Below, in pieces: positions 5,403-6,245 of a stretch of DNA of 6,245 nt. Every line of letters starts with the position of its first letter. Positions within the stretch are counted from its first letter, which is position 1. The position numbers were made by a program, and so were the translations under genes. Source of the stretch: Candidatus Gastranaerophilales bacterium (GTDB lineage: Bacteria > Cyanobacteriota > Vampirovibrionia > Gastranaerophilales > Gastranaerophilaceae); assembly GCA_021201175.1 (NCBI GenBank), contig JAJQFK010000145.1:1-6245 (forward strand). The letters run 5' to 3'. Under the pieces are notes generated by a model. That model searched no databases. It was not told the origin of the DNA and saw only the letters and a list, made by a program, of their open reading frames with translations.

Positions 5403-5427
5403 AATATTATCGATATATTTTTAATCG
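5403..5427 (-). repeat. 25-bp motif copy 5 (reversed, right flank)
   Basis: On the minus strand it begins CGATTA and ends CGATAATATT and matches copy 2 at 22 of 25 positions. It starts 52 bp after copy 4 and ends 13 bp before the end of the pilin-like gene. The homology to copy 1 extends outward: AAATTAT precedes both when read in motif orientation. Confidence 0.75.
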
Positions 5428-5439
5428 ATATAATTTCTC

Positions 5440-6178
5440 TTATGATTTTAAATATTTATGAATACAACAAACTCCACTGCCGGTAGATGAACAATTTTTT
5501 TCAATTTCAGAAGATGTCATATCATAGCAAGCAGGAATTAAACCTCTTTTAGAATCATAAACTACGGCAAAGACATCTTTTCCAATTGTATTAGGTTGTC
5601 TTAATCCATTTATATCAAACCACATAGTAATTGTATATACAGAATAACCTGTTACATCAACTCCAAAAATGCTTTTAACCTGTCCTGCTGATGAATCATC
5701 AATACTTACAGTTGTTCCGTCGTTTAGTACAAACATTATTGTACTGCTTCCTAATCCCCATGTTCCGGATTGGGAGGTAAAATTACCGCCGCTTAGTTTT
5801 TTTATATAACCGTCATACCAGCAGCCTGATGTATAATAACAGACCTTTGTAGTTATTAGAGGTACAAAGTATGTGTTAAACCAGTTTTTCATGCCGGTCA
5901 TTCCAACTGAACTTATTGTATAATCAAGATCTCCTCCATCGGATTTTATACGAAGCATTGCTTCAGAAAGTGTAGCATAAGCTTTTTTTACTTTGGCTTT
6001 TTTTTCAAGTTCTGTATATTGTGCAAAAATTTGAGGAACAGTAATAGCAGCAATAATTCCGATAATAACAAGAGAGATGAGAACTTCGGCAAGCGTAAAA
6101 GCTGTTTTTTTGTTTTTATCTGTTTGTATTACTAAACTTGAAAATACCCCCCCCCGTGGCAGATTTTGTGTTTGCCAT
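5440..6178 (-). CDS. Type IV pilin-like protein, frameshifted at a G9 run in the leader
   Basis: This is a prepilin-type protein. The frame open from about 6177 to 5440 contains KNKKTA, then FTLAEVLISLVIIGIIAA, the classic N-methylation and assembly helix. Cleavage is expected between A and F, and Glu at +5 is present. A Lys/Ala-rich amphipathic helix (ELEKKAKVKKAYATLSEAM) follows, then a globular domain with six cysteines, two of them in VCYYTSGC and four near the C-terminus. That frame has no usual start codon. The only good ATG, at 6178, reads MANTKSATGGG and then stops at 6116 after 20 residues. Removing one G from the run at 6147-6155 joins it to the pilin frame, giving about 245 residues with a 26-residue leader. 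The product would be a pseudopilin or pilus subunit in the inner membrane or a surface fibre. No assembly genes are in view. The ATG at 5958 would lack the pilin helix and is not a credible start. Confidence 0.85.
6147..6155 (-). repeat. Poly-G9 tract in the pilin leader
   Basis: Nine Gs in a row on the coding strand, in very AT-rich DNA, lie 24 nt into the pilin-like gene. Nine or ten Gs lead to early stops; eight (or eleven) restore the full pilin. This is the usual layout of a slipped-strand phase-variation tract. Confidence 0.8.
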
Positions 6179-6210
6179 TATTATTTAGTTATGTTTTCTA
6201 ATAAGGTTTT

Positions 6211-6216
6211 GTTATA
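6211..6216 (-). promoter_or_regulatory. Candidate -10 box of the pilin-like gene
   Basis: TATAAC on the minus strand would start transcription about 26 nt before the ATG at 6178. There is no good -35 box and no clear Shine-Dalgarno sequence, so this is tentative. The upstream end is cut by the window edge. Confidence 0.25.
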
Positions 6217-6245
6217 TAAAATTTTTTTTATTTTTAAAATTTATT

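Noticed and set aside
4170..5427. The 25-bp repeats as a CRISPR array
   Set aside because: The copies are in two opposite orientations, imperfect and irregularly spaced (37, 50 and 52 bp), with a whole gene in the middle and no cas genes.
4170..5427. The repeats as integron attC sites around a gene cassette
   Set aside because: There is no GTTRRRY/RYYYAAC core pair, no integrase, and the flanking copies face each other rather than repeating in one direction.
5440..5958. ATG at 5958 as start of the right-hand gene
   Set aside because: It falls after the prepilin helix; the frame upstream of it encodes an intact and characteristic pilin N-terminus.

Overview
The window is AT-rich DNA with seven genes. 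The best taxonomic clue is the exported pilin-like protein at 5440-6178. Its AFTLAEVLISLVIIGIIAA segment, followed by a Lys/Ala/Tyr-rich stretch and a Cys-rich C-terminus, resembles the large prepilin families of gut Vampirovibrionia (Gastranaerophilales, 'Melainabacteria'). Low GC, signal peptides and a stand-alone MnmD-type methyltransferase fit, but this placement is inference (about 0.6).

Layout. At the left edge a plus-strand terminator (16-47) closes a gene outside the window. Five minus-strand genes follow, read from right to left: an orphan NarL-type response regulator (3354-4019); a GntR-type regulator made only of four winged-helix domains (2115-3254); a 55-residue small protein with its own terminator (1752-1919); and two exported von Willebrand A (vWA) domain paralogues (919-1680 and 70-813). 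One plus-strand gene, an MnmD-like tRNA U34 methyltransferase (4265-5302), lies between the response regulator and the convergent pilin-like gene at the right end.

Two signals stand out. First, the methyltransferase gene is bracketed by five copies of a 25-bp motif: two forward copies upstream and three reversed copies downstream. A perfect 18-bp inverted repeat also brackets it. This resembles either transposon ends with several binding sites or a multi-site operator. Second, the pilin gene is frameshifted in its leader by a run of nine Gs. Eight Gs would join its ATG to the mature pilin, as expected for a phase-variable switch, although a homopolymer error is possible.

Expression signals vary. 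The response regulator, GntR-type and small-protein genes have Shine-Dalgarno sequences. vWA2 and the methyltransferase have a -10 box exactly 6 nt before ATG and look leaderless. No clear functional link between the genes is visible. The vWA and pilin-like proteins are cell-surface or envelope products, and the two regulators could control them, but that is conjecture.
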